Source of the DNA: Corallococcus sp. NCRR
GTDB taxonomy: Bacteria > Myxococcota > Myxococcia > Myxococcales > Myxococcaceae
Assembly (NCBI RefSeq): GCF_026965535.1
Contig: NZ_CP114039.1
Coordinates: 8,911,461-8,975,460, forward strand
DNA: 64,000 nt
Direction of reading: 5' to 3'
Numbering within the stretch: the first letter of the stretch is position 1; each line of letters begins with the position of its first letter. Below the pieces are notes generated by a model. The model was not told the DNA's origin. It worked only from the letters and a program-made list of their open reading frames with translations, and ran no database searches. A program made the translations under genes and the position numbers. Shown here one piece after another: positions 25,731-33,748 of this stretch.

Positions 25731-26219
25731 TTACTTGCGCTGGCGGGCCAGGAACAAGGCGCTGCCGATCTCCTCCTGCTGGAGCTCCTCCCGGTCCTGG
25801 CGCTCCTTCTTCACCTGCTTGACGAACTTCTCCTTGTTCTTCTCGATGGCCTTGAGCTCCTTGGCGGCCTCGGCCATCAGCATGCGGCGCTGCTCCACCA
25901 GGCGGCCCGCCGTCCGGACGACCTCCTTCTGGTGTTCAATCTGGAGGGCGACCTGGGCTTCGTCGTCCTTCAGACGCTCCTCGAAGCGGCCCATCATGTT
26001 CATGCCGTTGATGCCGGCGCCCTTGGCCATGATCTGCTGGAAGTACTCCTGGACCTTGGCCTTGCGCTCCTTCTTGCGGCGCTCCAGCTCCGCCTCCAGG
26101 CGCGCCTGCTCCTGCTCTTCCTTCGCCAGCGCCTTGACGGCGTCGGAGAAGGCCTGCTCGGCCTCCTCCTTCGCCTTCTCACGCATGTCCAGCAGTGACT
26201 GCAACCGGTACGGGGGCAT
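25731..26219 (-). CDS. sctO: T3SS stalk protein SctO (FliJ family)
   Basis: A 162-residue, almost fully helical protein, rich in Lys, Glu, Ala and Gln with two long coiled-coil segments, as in FliJ/SctO. The N-terminal PPYRLQSLLDMREKAKEEAE is similar to the FliJ start. It forms the central stalk inside the SctN hexamer and links it to SctV. The gene lies directly after sctN and before the sctP-like gene. Confidence 0.88.
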   Translation of the reverse strand: MPPYRLQSLLDMREKAKEEAEQAFSDAVKALAKEEQEQARLEAELERRKKERKAKVQEYFQQIMAKGAGINGMNMMGRFEERLKDDEAQVALQIEHQKEVVRTAGRLVEQRRMLMAEAAKELKAIEKNKEKFVKQVKKERQDREELQQEEIGSALFLARQRK

Positions 26220-26282
26220 GGTGGGGGCATCCTACCCAAAAACCGGCCCGTCCAGGCGCATGGGGGTGGAAGGCGGCCCGCG

Positions 26283-27596
26283 TCAGTCCGCGAACAGGTT
26301 GATGAGCTGCTCCACGGTCTCCTCGTACGGAGAGTTGGAGTGGGTGTCCTGCTTGAGGAAGTCGATGATGGCGTCGTACTTCTCGATGGCGTAGTCCGTG
26401 CGGGGGTCCGCGCCGGCCTGGTAGGCGCCCAGCAGGATGAGGTCGCGCTGCTTCTCGTAGGTGGCGAGCGTCTCGCGCAGCTTGCCCGCGGCCTTCTTGT
26501 GCTCCTTGCTGACGATGCCGCTCATCACACGGCTGAGGCTCTGGAGCACGTCCATGGCGGGCCACTGGTTTCGCGCGCCCAATTCACGGTTGAGGATGAA
26601 GTGGCCGTCCAAGATACCTCGGACCTCGTCGGCGATGGGGTCCTCCATGTCACCGCCGGCCACGAGGCAGGTGTAGATGGCGGTGCACTTGCCCTTCGCC
26701 GAGTTGCCCGTGCGCTCGAGGATGCGCGGCAGCATGGAGAAGACGCTGGGCGGGTAGCCCTGGCGCGCCGGAGGCTCACCGATGGCGAGGCCGATGTCGC
26801 GCTGGGAGCGCGCCAGACGCGTCACCGTGTCGAGCATGAACAGCACGTTGCCGCCGCGCTCACGGAAGTACTCCGCGATGGCCGTGGCGACGTAGGCGGC
26901 GCGCAGACGCACGAGGGCGGGCTGGTCGGACGTGGCGCACACCAGCACGGCGCGCTTCATGCCCTCCTCGCCCATGGCGTCCTCGATGAACTCGCGGACC
27001 TCGCGACCACGCTCGCCGATGAGCGCCACGACGCTCAAGTCGGCTTGCGTGTTGCGGGCAATCTGGCCCATCAGCGTGGACTTACCGACGCCGGAGCCGG
27101 CGAAGAGACCCACGCGCTGGCCCTCGCCCACGGTGAGCAGCCCGTCGATGCAGCGCACGCCCAGGGGCAGCGGCCGCTCGATGCGCTGGCGGGTGAAGGG
27201 GTCCGGGCAGTCGCGGTCCACGGGCCAGTCGACCAGGTTCTCCCCCTCCAGGGGCAGGCCGTCCATGGGCTCGCCGATGCCGTTGAGCACGCGGCCCAGG
27301 AGCCCGTCACCGCACTTGATGGTGAGGGGACGCCCCGTGGGGATGCACTCGCTGTCCGGACCGATGCCGTACAGCTCGCCCAGGGGCATGAGCATCACCT
27401 CGTCGCCCACGAAGCCCACGACCTCCGACTTCATCAGGCCACGCTGGCGGTTCTTGATGAGCACCAGCTCGCCGATGCGCACGTTCGGCACGCTCGCCTT
27501 GATGACGAGCCCCGTCAGCTCCGTGACGCGACCGCGCACCCGAACGAGGGACGCTTCCTTGATGAGGTCGTAGTAGCGCGAGAGGTCGATGGCCAT
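26283..27596 (-). CDS. sctN: T3SS ATPase SctN (FliI family)
   Basis: A 437-residue ATPase. Walker A is GSGVGKST (residues 167-174), Walker B VLFMLD (251-256), with the F1-beta-like signature PPSVFSMLPRILERTG and the catalytic glutamate in LIGERGREVREF. It hydrolyses ATP to unfold and release chaperone-bound substrates at the export gate. Length and domain order are standard. It follows sctL and precedes sctO, the common operon order. Confidence 0.97.
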   Translation of the reverse strand: MAIDLSRYYDLIKEASLVRVRGRVTELTGLVIKASVPNVRIGELVLIKNRQRGLMKSEVVGFVGDEVMLMPLGELYGIGPDSECIPTGRPLTIKCGDGLLGRVLNGIGEPMDGLPLEGENLVDWPVDRDCPDPFTRQRIERPLPLGVRCIDGLLTVGEGQRVGLFAGSGVGKSTLMGQIARNTQADLSVVALIGERGREVREFIEDAMGEEGMKRAVLVCATSDQPALVRLRAAYVATAIAEYFRERGGNVLFMLDTVTRLARSQRDIGLAIGEPPARQGYPPSVFSMLPRILERTGNSAKGKCTAIYTCLVAGGDMEDPIADEVRGILDGHFILNRELGARNQWPAMDVLQSLSRVMSGIVSKEHKKAAGKLRETLATYEKQRDLILLGAYQAGADPRTDYAIEKYDAIIDFLKQDTHSNSPYEETVEQLINLFAD

Positions 27597-27641
27597 GGCG
27601 GATTCCGGGAGGGCTCGAGGGCGCGGCGTTGGCCGGGAGGC

Positions 27642-28319
27642 TCAGGGAGGGCCGCTCTTGCGACCGGTGTCCGGCTGCAGGAGGTTCTGGAGCATCTCCA
27701 GTTGGGTGGGCAGTTGCGCGTCCACGGTGCCGTACTCCGTCTGGACGATGCAGCCCACGGGAGCGACCTCCGGGTCCTCCTTGATGGCCAGGTCCACCGT
27801 GCGGCCGATGAGCTCCATCAACTGCGGGCGCTTGGCGCGCAGCACCGTGGCCGTCTTCGGATGCACGCGCAGGACCATGGCGCGCGCGTTGCGGAGGTTT
27901 TCAATGGCCGCGGCGCACATGTCCACCAGCAGCTCCGGCTCGCGCTCCAGGTCGCGGCCGAGGATCTTCTCCGCCATCCTCAACGACAGCGCGATGATGT
28001 CCTGCTCCTGGGAGGTGAGCATCTCCCCGGCCTGAATCTTCGCGCGCAGCAGCAGCTCCGTCGCCTGGGCGATGCCCTCCTGACGGCCCAGCTCCTTCGC
28101 CTTGGCGAAGAGCTCCTCCTTCTCGCGCTGGGCCTCGGCGAGGATGCGCTCACGCTCGCGCTGGGCCTCCTCGATGATGCCCTGCGCGCCCTGGCGTGCC
28201 TCGAAGACCTCGGCGTTCATCACGCCGCCGCGCGGCGGACGCAGCGCCGGTCGCTCGGACGTGGCGACGACCACCGACTCCGCCAACCCGTCCCCCTTGA
28301 TTACCTTGCCGATCGCCAT
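27642..28319 (-). CDS. sctL: T3SS ATPase regulator SctL (FliH family)
   Basis: A 225-residue protein. A helical, repeat-rich middle (EEAQRERERILAEAQREKEE, about residues 49-68) is followed by the FliH/V-ATPase-E-like C-terminal domain (LRMAEKILGRDLEREPELLV; VAPVGCIVQTEYGTVDAQLP). It binds SctN and links it to SctQ. It starts 25 bp after the stop of the FliG-like gene. Confidence 0.92.
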   Translation of the reverse strand: MAIGKVIKGDGLAESVVVATSERPALRPPRGGVMNAEVFEARQGAQGIIEEAQRERERILAEAQREKEELFAKAKELGRQEGIAQATELLLRAKIQAGEMLTSQEQDIIALSLRMAEKILGRDLEREPELLVDMCAAAIENLRNARAMVLRVHPKTATVLRAKRPQLMELIGRTVDLAIKEDPEVAPVGCIVQTEYGTVDAQLPTQLEMLQNLLQPDTGRKSGPP

Positions 28320-28343
28320 GGGCCACTCCTTGAAGACCGGATG

Positions 28344-30461
28344 CTAGCGCGTTCCGCCACGCGGTCCACGCCCTCCCGGGCCGCCCGCGTCATCCGGGCC
28401 CGGCCGGTCGGTGGGAGGGGGGCGCCGGCGGCCCACCTGCGTTCCCTCCGAGGACCGGGGCGGGGATGGCTGGCTGGAGAGCACGCGTGGGGGACGCTCC
28501 GGCTCGCCCCCGGGTTCGGGACGCGCCGCGGGACGGCCCCCCGTGCGCGAGCGCAGCACGCGGGCCCCCTCCGCGGCCTCCCCGGACGGATCCGGGCGCC
28601 GGGGGGCGCGCTCCTCCGCGTCGGCGGGAGGCCGCGCGGGGCGCTCGACCCGGACGGAGCGGCCTTCCGCCGCCTCCGGCTCCGGCGGGCGTGACGCACC
28701 GCGTGCCCCCAGCCGCGAGGGCGGCGGGCCAATGCGGGCGCCGTCTGGATCCGGCCGGCCGGGACGCGCGGGCCGGGATGCATCTGGATCACGGCGGCCG
28801 GGGACAGCCCCGGTGGAAGCGCGGGGCGCGGGCCCCACCGACGAGCCCCGGTCCACCGGCATGCGGCGCATCTGGGAGCCGTTCGCATCCCCTTCCGGGG
28901 CCCCCATGGAGGCGCGAGGCGAGGGTCCACGCTCGCGCTCCACCGGCATGCGGCGGATCTGAGAACCTCCCGCCTCACCTTCCGGCAGCGGCGCTCCCAT
29001 GGAGGCGCGGGGCGCGGGCCCACGCTCGCGCTCCACCGGCATGCGGCGCATCTGGGAGCCGTTCGCATCCCCTTCCCGAGGGGCCATGGAGGCGCGAGGC
29101 GCGGGGCCCACCGACGAGCCCCGCTCCTCCCCTGGAGCCGGACGCGGACGTCCGGAGGGGGCCGCGCCCGGGCCCGCGTCACGGCTGGACGCCGCACCGG
29201 CGCGACGGGCCGCGCGCTCGGCCATGAAGTCGCGCTTGGCGCCCGCCTCCGCGGACTCTTCGGCGGGGGGACTTCCCCGCAGGGACTTGGGAGCCCGGAG
29301 CGCGGGCGCACGCGATGGATCCGGCGCGGTGGTGCGCAGGCCCTCGCGCGGCGCGGGTGCCGCGCCCGGACGGGCTCCCGGCGCCGCTGCGCGTGCGCCT
29401 GGGGCTTCGGGACGGGCTCCCGGCGCCGCGGGACGGGCTCCAGGCGCCGCGGGCGCGGGCTTCCGGGCCCCCGGAGGAGGAGGCAGCACGGCGGAGGGGC
29501 GCGGCGGCGGCGCGGTCAGCCGCACGGGGCGCTCGATGAGGCCGCGCACGGCCAGCCGCTCCAGGTCCATGACGATGTCGGTGCGTCCGCCATCGCCCCG
29601 GGCCGTTGGCCGCGAGCGCTCTTCGCGCACCCACTTCGCCACCAGGTGACCGAACTCACCGCGGTGCTTCTCCAGCATGCGCGCGGCGAACTCCGGGGAC
29701 TGCGCCACGCACGCGCGCGCCAGCCGCTGCACGCCGGCGCTGCGAATGGCGCCCGCCAGCCGGCTGAAGCCGTCGTGCAGGTTGATCTGCGCGCGCGCAT
29801 CCTCTTCGGGGAGCTTGCGCGGCGCATTGGCCGCCACGGACTTGCTCGCGAGCTGGAGCAGGTCCGGAGGCAGCGACTCCATGAGGCCGTTCAGCTCCTC
29901 CTCGGGGAGTCCCGCCAGCGCCGGCCCCAGCACGCGCGCGCCCAGCCGGTCACTCACCGTGAGCAGCTCACGCGTCTGGAGGTTGAGCACGTCCGCGAAC
30001 TTGAAGCCCGCGGACTGGCCCGCGACCTCGCGCGCCAGCGCCTCCTCCAGCTTCCAGCGGATGATGTCCAGCACCTGCGGCCGCACCTCGCGGGTCAGCT
30101 TCACGCGCGAGGCAGGCAGGTGGCCGCGCACGGCGTCCGCCATGTTGCCGGGCAGCGCACGCAGGGTGACCTCCACCAGGGCGCCGCGCTCGCGCTGGAG
30201 CAGCGCCGCCAGCCGCTCCGGATCCGCGGTCCACAGCTGGCCGCGCCGGTCCTTCATCAGGCGCTTGAGCTCCTGCACCACCGCAGGCAGGCGCTTCTCG
30301 CGCGGAATCTGGAGGATCTCCTGCGCGCGGTGGCGCAAGAGCGCGCCCTCCTCGTCCGGCAGGTGCTCCAGCGCCGCCATGCTCTCCTGGCCCCCGAAGG
30401 TGACCGCGGTGAGCAACATCATGGTCTGGCGCTTGCTGAGCGAGGTGAAGAAGGAATCCAA
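28344..30461 (-). CDS. FliG-like / SctK-position protein with a long repeat-rich tail
   Basis: A 705-residue protein from a TTG start supported by AGGTGA 7 nt upstream. The N-terminal 290 residues are helical. FLiG-like elements are SKRQTMMLLTAVTFGG at the start and LLQRERGALVEVTLRALPGN at about 85-105, which parallels the FliG middle domain. From about 305 on the chain is Pro/Ala/Arg/Gly-rich: PGARP-type repeats near 340-375 and four copies of a repeat built on GSQMRRMPVERERGPAPRAS at about 445-555. The tail looks disordered and strongly basic. Its place between sctJ and sctL is that of sctK, so it is probably the ring-to-platform adaptor. That is inference. Confidence 0.75.
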   Translation of the reverse strand: MDSFFTSLSKRQTMMLLTAVTFGGQESMAALEHLPDEEGALLRHRAQEILQIPREKRLPAVVQELKRLMKDRRGQLWTADPERLAALLQRERGALVEVTLRALPGNMADAVRGHLPASRVKLTREVRPQVLDIIRWKLEEALAREVAGQSAGFKFADVLNLQTRELLTVSDRLGARVLGPALAGLPEEELNGLMESLPPDLLQLASKSVAANAPRKLPEEDARAQINLHDGFSRLAGAIRSAGVQRLARACVAQSPEFAARMLEKHRGEFGHLVAKWVREERSRPTARGDGGRTDIVMDLERLAVRGLIERPVRLTAPPPRPSAVLPPPPGARKPAPAAPGARPAAPGARPEAPGARAAAPGARPGAAPAPREGLRTTAPDPSRAPALRAPKSLRGSPPAEESAEAGAKRDFMAERAARRAGAASSRDAGPGAAPSGRPRPAPGEERGSSVGPAPRASMAPREGDANGSQMRRMPVERERGPAPRASMGAPLPEGEAGGSQIRRMPVERERGPSPRASMGAPEGDANGSQMRRMPVDRGSSVGPAPRASTGAVPGRRDPDASRPARPGRPDPDGARIGPPPSRLGARGASRPPEPEAAEGRSVRVERPARPPADAEERAPRRPDPSGEAAEGARVLRSRTGGRPAARPEPGGEPERPPRVLSSQPSPPRSSEGTQVGRRRPPPTDRPGPDDAGGPGGRGPRGGTR

Positions 30462-30573
30462 CGGTCACCTCGCGGGCCCCCAGGTGGCCCGCTGAAGATA
30501 GAAGTCGTGTCCCCGGCCTGGAGGACACGTCCCGCGGACCACCCCAGGAGGGCCGCGGGAAGCGACTGCAGCT

Positions 30574-31395
30574 CTAGCCCTCGCGACCGCCGCGCGCACG
30601 CGCGGGACGCGCCGCCGCGGCCGGGGCAGCGCCGCCGGAGCCGCCGCGCATGAAGGTCCACGCGGTGAGGCCCATCATCGCCAGGATGAGCGCGAACGCG
30701 CCGCCGAGGATCATCTTGAAGGTGCTCGCGCTGGCGGCCGTCATGCGCACGCCGAGCACGTCCTGCAGGCGGTTGGTCTCCGTGGTCTCCGCCGTGGGGG
30801 CCATGGCCTCCGTCATCAGCACGGTGACGGCCTCCGGCTTGAGCTCCGACACGGAGCTGGCGACGAACTGCTTCACCGCGTCCACGGAGATGGGGGGCTT
30901 GCCGCCCTCCAGCATGCGGTACTTGATGAACACGGAGGCCGACGGCATCGGCTTGTTCTCCGGCTGCGACAGGTCGTTGTTCTCCGGCACCATCACGATG
31001 GCGCGCGCTTCCAGCACGCCGTCGATCTGGTTGAGCGCGTTGGAGACCTCACCCGCCATGGCCTTGAGGAGCATGGCGCGCTCCTCCGTGGCGGTGGGAA
31101 CCATGCTGCCCTTGGCGAAGTGGGACAGGCCCTTCTCCACCGGGCGCGGCAACGAGTTGCGCTTCAACAGCTCCGCGGCCTGCGCGGCGTCGCCCTTGGG
31201 GACGACGATGGTGAAGCGCACTTCGTTGCCACCCTCCGCCTTCTCCTTCTTGGCGTTGATGCCGTTCTTGCTGAGCAGGACGTAGATTTCATTCGCGTCT
31301 GCTTCCGTCAGCTCGTGCTGCAGCTCGATGGAGCAGCCGGTGAGGAACAGCAGGGCGAGGAGCGGGGCGGCGAAGACGGGCGTTCGGCGAGTCAT
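30574..31395 (-). CDS. sctJ: T3SS inner-membrane ring lipoprotein SctJ (FliF/YscJ family)
   Basis: A 273-residue lipoprotein. The signal ends in FLTGC (Cys21). Two ring-building modules follow: RBM1 (ADANEIYVLLSKNGINAKKE) and RBM2 (VSNALNQIDGVLEARAIVMV), then one membrane helix (about 229-250) and a short basic tail. This is the plan of SctJ, not of full-length FliF, so the basal body is of non-flagellar type. ATG at 31395 gives the lipoprotein signal. It is preceded by a terminator-like hairpin that separates it from sctI. Confidence 0.93.
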   Translation of the reverse strand: MTRRTPVFAAPLLALLFLTGCSIELQHELTEADANEIYVLLSKNGINAKKEKAEGGNEVRFTIVVPKGDAAQAAELLKRNSLPRPVEKGLSHFAKGSMVPTATEERAMLLKAMAGEVSNALNQIDGVLEARAIVMVPENNDLSQPENKPMPSASVFIKYRMLEGGKPPISVDAVKQFVASSVSELKPEAVTVLMTEAMAPTAETTETNRLQDVLGVRMTAASASTFKMILGGAFALILAMMGLTAWTFMRGGSGGAAPAAAARPARARGGREG

Positions 31396-31433
31396 GGGCG
31401 CGCTTAGCTTAACAGGGCCCTTGCAAAACGCGG

Positions 31434-31471
31434 AAGGGCGCCCCCTCCCGACCCTGGGAGGGACCGCCCTT
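31434..31471 (-). terminator. terminator-like hairpin between sctI and sctJ
   Basis: AAGGGCG pairs with CGCCCTT, with inner CCCTCCC/GGGAGGG. On the minus strand it is followed by CGTTTTGC. It may end or attenuate transcripts from the sigma-factor/sctI side so that sctJ and later genes are made at a lower level. Confidence 0.6.
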
Positions 31472-31504
31472 CGCATGCCGCCATGGCCCGGCGGGGTGGG
31501 GACT

Positions 31505-32068
31505 TCAGACCTGCGTCTTGACGACGTCCTTCAGGCCACTGGTGGCCTTCTCGACGACCTTCGACGTGAGGTCCAACTCCTGCGAGTACTTGTACATGGA
31601 CGCCTGGAGACCAAGCAGCTCGGCGTTGGACATGTTCTTGCCGGAGGAGGCCTCCTTGATCAGCTTGTCCATGCTGACCTGACCCTTCTCCAGGCCGGAG
31701 ACGAGGTCGGAGACCATGCCGCCCGACTTGGTCGTCTTGGAGGCCTCGGCCTTCGCGTCCACGGGCTCGGCGCCCTTGGCGGTGGCGGGCTGCTGGGCGG
31801 CGCCGCTCACCTTGTTCAGGTTGGCCTTCTCCGCCTTGTTGACCGTCTCCACCTGGCGGACGGTGTCCACCTTCTGGGTGGCCTGCGCGGCCTGCGCCTT
31901 GTTCACGTTCTGGGCGGCGTCCACCTGGCCGGCGCCCTGCGCCTTGTCAGCGAGAACTCCGTCGAACTTCGACGCGCCCGTCTTCTGCGTCTGCTGCTGC
32001 GCGCCCTGATCCTGCAGCTTTTGCTGCGCCACCTGTCCCGCGGAGATGCCGCTCATCGGAGCCGCCAT
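31505..32068 (-). CDS. sctI: SctI-like inner rod protein
   Basis: A 187-residue protein without Sec signal. The long N-terminal part is Gln/Lys/Ala-rich and low in complexity. The C-terminal 45 residues (LLGLQASMYKYSQELDLTSK, then VVEKATSGLKDVVKTQV) follow the YscI/EscI rod pattern, and directly precede sctJ as in other T3SS. ATG at 32068 is fixed by AAGGAGGGTGTCAC just upstream, a strong ribosome-binding site that lies inside the sigma-factor gene. The two genes overlap by 122 bp in different frames. The extended N-terminus is unusual for a rod protein. Confidence 0.8.
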   Translation of the reverse strand: MAAPMSGISAGQVAQQKLQDQGAQQQTQKTGASKFDGVLADKAQGAGQVDAAQNVNKAQAAQATQKVDTVRQVETVNKAEKANLNKVSGAAQQPATAKGAEPVDAKAEASKTTKSGGMVSDLVSGLEKGQVSMDKLIKEASSGKNMSNAELLGLQASMYKYSQELDLTSKVVEKATSGLKDVVKTQV

Positions 32069-32786
32069 GTGACACCCTCCTTGCATCCGTCGAGGGGGGA
32101 GGGAGTTCCTCCTCCTCGTTCAAGAGTTCCTTGAGCCGATCAATGGCGCGCGCATGAAGCCGCGACGCCCAGCTCTTCGACTGCCCGATCTCCGCCCCTG
32201 CCTCTTCCAGCGTGCGTCCCTGGAAGTAATAGCCCTGCAGGAGCTTGCGCTCTTTCTCCGGAAGCTTCTCGATGGCCGAGCGCACCCGGTTCTTCAACTG
32301 CTCCATCTCCAGGCGCTGATCCGCCGGGAGTGATTCATCCACGTAGCCCGCCGCCTCCGCCCCTTCCGCCCCCGCTGCAAAAACCGCCGCGAGGCCCGCC
32401 ACGGCATCCGAGATGTCTCCAATATCATCGTCGAATGACGACCCGCGGTTGCTTGCGCCCTGCTCGCGGTCCGCCAGATTTCCCAGATACGCCGTCGCGC
32501 GCTCGCCCTGATAGGCGGTGCGGGCGTCCGCGCCCCGCAGGACGCCCATCTTCCTCAGGCCGTCGAAGATGGCGCCCTTGATGCGGTAGTGGGCAAAGGT
32601 GAGGAAGTTGGCGCCAACCTTGGGGTCGAAGCGCTCAGCGGCTTCCAGCAGACCGATTTGCCCATAGGCCAGCAGTTCATCCAGTTCGAGCTGGGCATTG
32701 AACTGCTTGCGCACGGTGGCCGCGAGCGACCGCACGTACGGGCCGTACTTCTCCAGGATGACCTTCCTGTCTTCACCCAGAGGCAA
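31947..32786 (-). CDS. FliA-family (sigma-28-like) RNA polymerase sigma factor
   Basis: A 279-residue sigma factor from a TTG start. Region 2 (about residues 15-80: LELDELLAYGQIGLLEAAER, NFLTFAHYRIKGAIFDGLRK) and region 4 (about 165-220: AIEKLPEKERKLLQGYYFQG, SWASRLHARAIDRLKELL) closely parallel FliA. Region 3 is replaced by an acidic Ala/Gly-rich stretch (about 110-155). The last 40 residues are read across the start of sctI and are probably non-functional. It is embedded in the T3SS operon and five FliA-type promoters stand before T3SS needle-like and substrate-like genes, so it most likely directs their transcription. No anti-sigma gene (FlgM) is recognised. Confidence 0.88.
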   Translation of the reverse strand: MPLGEDRKVILEKYGPYVRSLAATVRKQFNAQLELDELLAYGQIGLLEAAERFDPKVGANFLTFAHYRIKGAIFDGLRKMGVLRGADARTAYQGERATAYLGNLADREQGASNRGSSFDDDIGDISDAVAGLAAVFAAGAEGAEAAGYVDESLPADQRLEMEQLKNRVRSAIEKLPEKERKLLQGYYFQGRTLEEAGAEIGQSKSWASRLHARAIDRLKELLNEEEELPPPSTDARRVSHGGSDERHLRGTGGAAKAAGSGRAAADAEDGRVEVRRSSR

Positions 32787-32795
32787 GCGGCGCGC

Positions 32796-33191
32796 TCACT
32801 CGGCCTTGGACCACAGCCGCTCGAGAACCTGGTTCAGCCGGGGATCATCCTGCAGGGCCCCGGCGATGCGGCCCGTGAGGGCAGCGGACTTCATGTTCAA
32901 CTTCTCCTGGAGCACCTCGGAGACGAGCGCCTTCGTCGCCTCCTCCTTGCTCTTGAAGCCCCCGTTCTTCAGCCGCTTGGCGATGGCGAGAGCCTGCGCC
33001 GCGATCGGATCCGTTGCCTGGGGGCCCTGGACGTTGCTGGAGCCTACCAGACCCGAGGGCCCGACGAGCGATTCCGTGCGGTCCACCTTGCCGCCAAAGG
33101 ACGCACCGGCGGCACCCGACGGACCGGACGCCCCCTTCACGCCGCCCGCGCGGCCCTTCCCACCCCCACGTCCGACTCCACCGACAGCCAT
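32796..33191 (-). CDS. T3SS-locus protein of unknown function (131 aa)
   Basis: Not recognised. The first 60 residues are Gly/Ala/Ser-rich, basic and probably disordered. The C-terminal 70 residues are helical (AIAKRLKNGGFKSKEEATKA; IAGALQDDPRLNQVLERLWS). It lacks a signal or membrane segment. The stop is 9 bp before the sigma-factor start, so the two are co-transcribed. A role as an exported anti-sigma factor (FlgM-like size and disorder) is attractive but only a guess. Confidence 0.65.
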   Translation of the reverse strand: MAVGGVGRGGGKGRAGGVKGASGPSGAAGASFGGKVDRTESLVGPSGLVGSSNVQGPQATDPIAAQALAIAKRLKNGGFKSKEEATKALVSEVLQEKLNMKSAALTGRIAGALQDDPRLNQVLERLWSKAE

Positions 33192-33218
33192 CGACGTACC
33201 TCCTTCGTCTTGCCGCGA

Positions 33219-33653
33219 CTACTTCTTCGGCGGAGGCAGGGCCCCCGCTTCCTTCGCCTGGATGAGCGCCTGGGCCAGCTTCGCGCCGTCGCTTTCGGGC
33301 TCCAGGTCGATGGCGGCCTTCAGTTCCTTGAGGGCCTCCGGCACCTTGCCCATGAACAGCAGGGCCTCACCGGCGTGTGCCCGGGGCAGCGACGACAGGG
33401 GCGCGAGCCGCTGGGCGACCCGGTAGGCCGCCAGGGCCTTGTCGTGCTTGCCCTGCGCGAACTCCACGGCGCCCAGGCCGATCTGCGGCACTTCGCTCTT
33501 GGGCATGAGCGCGGCGGCGCCGACGAAGATCTCCTTCGCCTTGTCGAAGTGACCCATGTCCAGCCACAGGTAGCCGGACTCCAGCAGGACCATGGCCGGC
33601 TGGCGCGCCAGGGGCACGAGGCTGTTGGCAATCTCCGAAGGGGTCTCCGCCAT
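33219..33653 (-). CDS. TPR protein, possible needle/rod chaperone (SctG- or SycD-like)
   Basis: A 144-residue protein with about three TPRs (MVLLESGYLWLDMGHFDKAK, PQIGLGAVEFAQGKHDKALA, LPRAHAGEALLFMGKVPEAL). Size and fold match T3SS chaperones such as YscG/PscG or SycD. It follows the Gly-rich needle-like gene, so that protein is its likely client. ATG at 33653 is used; the frame is open to 33722 but the extension has no coding character. Confidence 0.72.
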   Translation of the reverse strand: MAETPSEIANSLVPLARQPAMVLLESGYLWLDMGHFDKAKEIFVGAAALMPKSEVPQIGLGAVEFAQGKHDKALAAYRVAQRLAPLSSLPRAHAGEALLFMGKVPEALKELKAAIDLEPESDGAKLAQALIQAKEAGALPPPKK

Positions 33654-33688
33654 GGACGTCGCGCTTCCTTTCCTGTCGCCGGAAGCAC

Positions 33689-33716
33689 GGAAGGCGGCCG
33701 TCGAGGGCCGCCTTCC
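33689..33716 (-). terminator. perfect 11-bp hairpin after the Gly-rich needle-like gene
   Basis: GGAAGGCGGCC and GGCCGCCTTCC form a perfect stem. It lies between the stop at 33749 and the TPR start at 33653. There is no T run on the minus strand, so it may stabilise the upstream mRNA or reduce read-through rather than end transcription fully. Confidence 0.5.
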
Positions 33717-33748
33717 TTGCACCGGTCAGATTCCGCTGTCCGTGAAGA

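Noticed and set aside
25282..26394. A 370-residue plus-strand open frame across the sctP/sctO region
   Set aside because: Ser/Cys/Arg-rich shadow without domain; minus-strand sctP-like and sctO genes account for the DNA.
31505..32068. sctI as a mere shadow of the overlapping sigma-factor gene
   Set aside because: sctI has a strong ribosome-binding site, a rod-type C-terminus beyond the overlap and the normal place before sctJ.
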